Shown here piece by piece: positions 4,253 to 6,737 of a stretch of 6,737 nt of DNA (position 1 is its first letter; each line of letters starts with the position of its first letter). The notes under the pieces are model-generated. The model made no database searches, was not told where the DNA came from, and worked only from the letters and a program-made list of their open reading frames with translations. The position numbers and the translations under genes were made by a program. Source of the DNA: Verrucomicrobiales bacterium (GTDB taxonomy: Bacteria; Verrucomicrobiota; Verrucomicrobiia; Verrucomicrobiales; DEV007); contig JACETS010000137.1 in the NCBI GenBank assembly GCA_013911195.1, forward strand, positions 1-6,737. Reading direction: 5' to 3'.

Positions 4253-6737
4253 ATGAAGGTTTGTTTTTTAAGATCAGCCTACGAGATTTTCTATTCCCAC
4301 TTTTTTGTAATTTTATTAATTACATCTACAGCGTTTATATTGGGTTGTTCAGATCAAAAAGAACCTTCTGTATCAGGTGAAGAAAAAAATAACAATGTCA
4401 TTAGAGGTATGATTGTCGCCCCTGGGCTCAATGATCGTAAGGTGATAGCTCCTCTTGAAGATGCTTGGAAAAGAATTGATCCAAAAGAAGATGGTTGGGA
4501 TTCTGAAGTACTCAATGAGGTAGCCACCAAAAAATTGAAGGCATTATCAGAAATTATTTTGAAGAAAACTATAATTAAGGAAAAGGATCTAGAGGAAATA
4601 GAAAGTGATGAATACAAGGGAAGTAAATTGAGGCCTGAACTCCTAAATGAAATCTATAAAAATGAAGAGTTTATTGTTAAACGAGGTCTGCCTGACAATA
4701 GCTCCAGATTATCATTGAAAGAAACGATTAATGAATTGTTATCGCTCTTTGCTGAGGGGCCAGAAAAGATTGCTCTGAAGTTATACAAGATAGATCAATT
4801 GGATTCCGTAGGGAAAAAATCTGATAGTGTATTTAAAGGAAGAGTTTTAGTGAATATCTCTGGTAATCTAAATGGGAAATATTGCCAGATTAATTCTGAA
4901 TGGGAGACTCTGTGGTCTCTTTCATATGATTCTCCAAAACTTAAAGGGATTGATGTTTTATTTTATGAAGAGGTGATTCGAAGGGCTTCGAATAGTCAAA
5001 AATTGTTTATCGATGTCACTCGTTCTGTTTTTCGAGACGATGCTGCCTACACAAACCAATTGTTAAAGTCTACCGATCATTGGAGATCTCGCATTGCCCG
5101 TGATTTTGGCCTGGATGTGGTTGCTAATCATGGCATTGCACTTGGAGATGTTAATGGAGATGGTCTTGATGACTTGTATGTTTGTCAGCAGGGGGGGCTG
5201 CCTAATCGACTCTTTCTTAGGCAAAAAGATGGATCTCTCAAAGATATTACAAAATTGAGTAATACTGGTTGGTTAGACTATTGCGCCAGCGCCCTGATTC
5301 TTGATTTTGACAATGATGGAGATAAAGACATTGCGATCTCACAAAACTTTAAAATATTATTCATGGATAACATTGGAGATCTAAAGTTTGAGCTTGCATT
5401 GGGTTTAGGAACTCATGCGCAAACATTTTCTATTAGTTCTGCTGATTACGATAATGATGGTGATCTTGATCTTTTTCTATGTGGATACAATCCTCCATCG
5501 GGTCCTGAAAGTGAATCTGGTATCATGGGTGAGCCAATGCCTTATCATGATGCAAAGAATGGAGGGAAGAACAAAATGCTGCGTAACGATGGGAACTGGA
5601 ATTTTACTGAAGTGACTGAAGAGTCTGGTCTGAATCAAAATAATGACCGTTTCAGCTTTGCCTCAAGTTGGCATGATTATGATGGGGATGGGGACTTGGA
5701 TCTTTATGTGGCTAATGATTATGGAAGAAATAATCTTTATCAAAATAATGAGGGTCGATTTGTGGATGTTGCCAAAGAGCTTGGTGTCGAAGATATGTCA
5801 GCTGGAATGTCGGTAAGTTGGGGTGATTATGATAGGGATGGAATTTCGGATTTATATGTCAGTAATATGTTCTCTTCTGCCGGAAATAGAATTACTTATC
5901 AGAGACAATTTAAATCAGAGGCTAATTCGGATTTGATCAATAATTTTCGTAGGCATGCTCGTGGTAATTCTTTATTTCAAGGTGTTTTGGATAAACCTTT
6001 TAAGGATGTCAGTGAAACAGCAAATGTTACCATGGGTCGCTGGGCTTGGGGGTCTCGATTTGCCGACATTGATAATGATGGATGGCTTGATATTTTAGTG
6101 GCCAATGGATTCATTACAGCGCCTGATACTGGAGACTTGTGAAGTGTTTACTGGCGACAGGTCGTGTCGCAATCGCCCCTTGGTGCCAATGTAAGCGACG
6201 AAAGTGTCTTGAAATATAAACAAGGATGGAGAGCCCTTAATCGCCTCTTGCATCAAGATAGATCTTTTAGCGGAAGAGAAAGAAATTGTGCATTTATTAA
6301 TTGTGAAGGCAAGGGCTTTGCAGATAATTCTGCGATTTCCGGATTTGATTTTCCTGATGATGCTAGGGCAGTGGTTGCTACAGACTGGGACTTTGATGGA
6401 GATTTGGACGTTTGGGTGAGTTGTCGTAATGCCCCTAGAATAAGATTATTAGAAAACCGCTCGCTCAATAAATCTGATTGGTTAGGAATTAAATTAGAGG
6501 GTGACGGTTCACTGGTGAATAAAGATGCTATCGGAGCGAAAGTTCATGTGTTAACTGATCAATCAGATAAGCCGATTATTCGGACCGTTTATGCTGGTGA
6601 TGGTTTTTTATCACAGTCAGGAACTTTCCTGCATTTTGGTTTAGGAAATATTGGCAAACTTAACAAAGTCTTGGTTTTCTGGCCAGATGGAACGAGTTAT
6701 GAAGTTAAAGGTATAAATAAGTCTAATTATTATAGTA
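4253..6737 (+). CDS. FG-GAP beta-propeller / ASPIC-UnbV lipoprotein with in-frame TGA, probable selenoprotein (runs off window)
   Basis: This CRTAC1-like protein is predicted to be a lipid-anchored envelope protein with a calcium-binding beta-propeller; its substrate or ligand is unknown. The signal peptide ends in a lipobox, I29-LGC32. Residues about 33-280 are mainly helical and I do not recognise them. FG-GAP/VCBS calcium loops of DxDxDGxxD type start at D299, D351, D398, D475, D525, D605 and D711. The ASPIC/UnbV domain begins near W743 (WLGIKL, AIGAKV, GDGFLSQSG, FGLG, VFWPDGT). The frame has one TGA at codon 630 (6140-6142), between the sixth and seventh loops. The 198 codons after it are open and carry conserved family sequence. 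Read through, at least 828 residues are visible and the 3' end is missing. Conventional annotation would stop at 6142 and give 629 residues without UnbV. A SECIS-like hairpin follows the TGA, so selenocysteine is my preferred reading; a recent nonsense mutation or sequencing error is the alternative. Mature cysteines include C311, C344, C410, C679, C684 and C724. The start is the ATG at 4253, supported by the signal peptide. Confidence 0.85.
6140..6142 (+). other. In-frame TGA, candidate selenocysteine codon (residue 630)
   Basis: The codon sits in the context TGDL-[TGA]-SVYWRQVV. Upstream and downstream are the same reading frame of one protein family, with no base gained or lost. TGA is otherwise used as an ordinary stop (end of the yqeY-like gene), and tryptophans in the window are TGG, so whole-genome reassignment of TGA is unlikely. 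Confidence 0.72.
6143..6170 (+). promoter_or_regulatory. Candidate bacterial SECIS element
   Basis: A perfect 6-bp stem, GCGACA (6154-6159) with TGTCGC (6165-6170), closes a five-base loop GGTCG (6160-6164). The loop begins GGUC, and 17 bases separate the UGA from the first loop G. In E. coli fdhF, the SelB-binding hairpin also presents GGUC in its apical loop, with about 18 bases after the UGA. Bacterial SECIS elements lie inside the coding region just after the UGA, as here. There is no clear copy of the bulged U of fdhF, and the lower stem is not well paired. SelB binding is inferred, not shown. Confidence 0.7.

Noticed and set aside
4354..4617. Minus-strand open frame of 87 codons
   Set aside because: It lies wholly antisense to the N-terminal part of the lipoprotein gene, is Ser/Phe-rich and has no recognisable domain.
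5415..5615. Plus-strand open frame of 66 codons
   Set aside because: It is an out-of-frame shadow inside the propeller repeats, where the real frame has the conserved calcium loops.
6140..6142. TGA reassigned genome-wide to Trp or Gly (code 4 or 25)
   Set aside because: The yqeY-like gene ends on TGA at the normal family length with ispD starting right after it, and tryptophans in the genes here are TGG.
6140..6142. Plain nonsense mutation or base-calling error as the main explanation
   Set aside because: It cannot be excluded from one sequence, but it would not explain a GGUC-loop hairpin at the right distance or the GC-rich patch over it. Kept as the main alternative.
6153..6177. Alternative stem GGCGA/TCGCC downstream of the TGA
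   Set aside because: It is shorter, has a larger loop, and competes with the perfect 6-bp stem. A second alternative pairs 6166-6170 with GCGAC at 6195-6199, again with a long loop.
6253..6468. Minus-strand open frame of 71 codons
   Set aside because: It is antisense to the post-TGA part of the lipoprotein gene, which has clear family motifs; this frame has none.

Overview
This is an AT-rich bacterial window with five protein-coding genes around one divergent promoter region (about 3572-3690). The organism is probably Gram-negative: there is a lipobox lipoprotein, a secreted or membrane-anchored VIT/VWA protein, and an MEP-pathway gene. Large FG-GAP plus ASPIC/UnbV lipoproteins of this type are common in Planctomycetota, Verrucomicrobiota and Lentisphaerota, so a marine PVC-group bacterium is my best guess, with low certainty. 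None of the five starts has a strong Shine-Dalgarno sequence.

Three genes run leftward, apparently as one operon: a YqeY/GatB-like protein (3571-3119), ispD (3118-2426, starting on a GTG directly after the yqeY stop) and, 56 bases further on, a large exported VIT plus VWA protein (2369-12). Two genes run rightward: a small two-helix DUF3592 membrane protein (3691-4203) and a long lipoprotein with a calcium-loop beta-propeller (4253 to the window end).

The most interesting point is in the last gene. Its frame is interrupted by one TGA at 6140-6142. The same frame then stays open for 198 codons to the window edge and encodes the remaining propeller loop and the ASPIC/UnbV domain expected at the C-terminus of this family. 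Just after the TGA is a perfect 6-bp hairpin, GCGACA-GGTCG-TGTCGC (6154-6170). Its loop begins with GGUC, 17 nt after the UGA, close to the geometry of the E. coli fdhF SECIS element. The simplest reading is a selenocysteine codon at residue 630 of a full-length protein. That would make this a candidate selenoprotein in a family (CRTAC1-like FG-GAP/UnbV) that I do not know as an established selenoprotein family. A recent nonsense mutation or a sequencing error remains possible until homologues are aligned.

The two gene sets have no obvious metabolic link. The left operon joins housekeeping genes (isoprenoid precursor synthesis and a tRNA amidotransferase-related protein) to an envelope protein. 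The right pair encodes envelope proteins. No tRNA, rRNA, mobile element, CRISPR array or selenocysteine machinery gene is visible.
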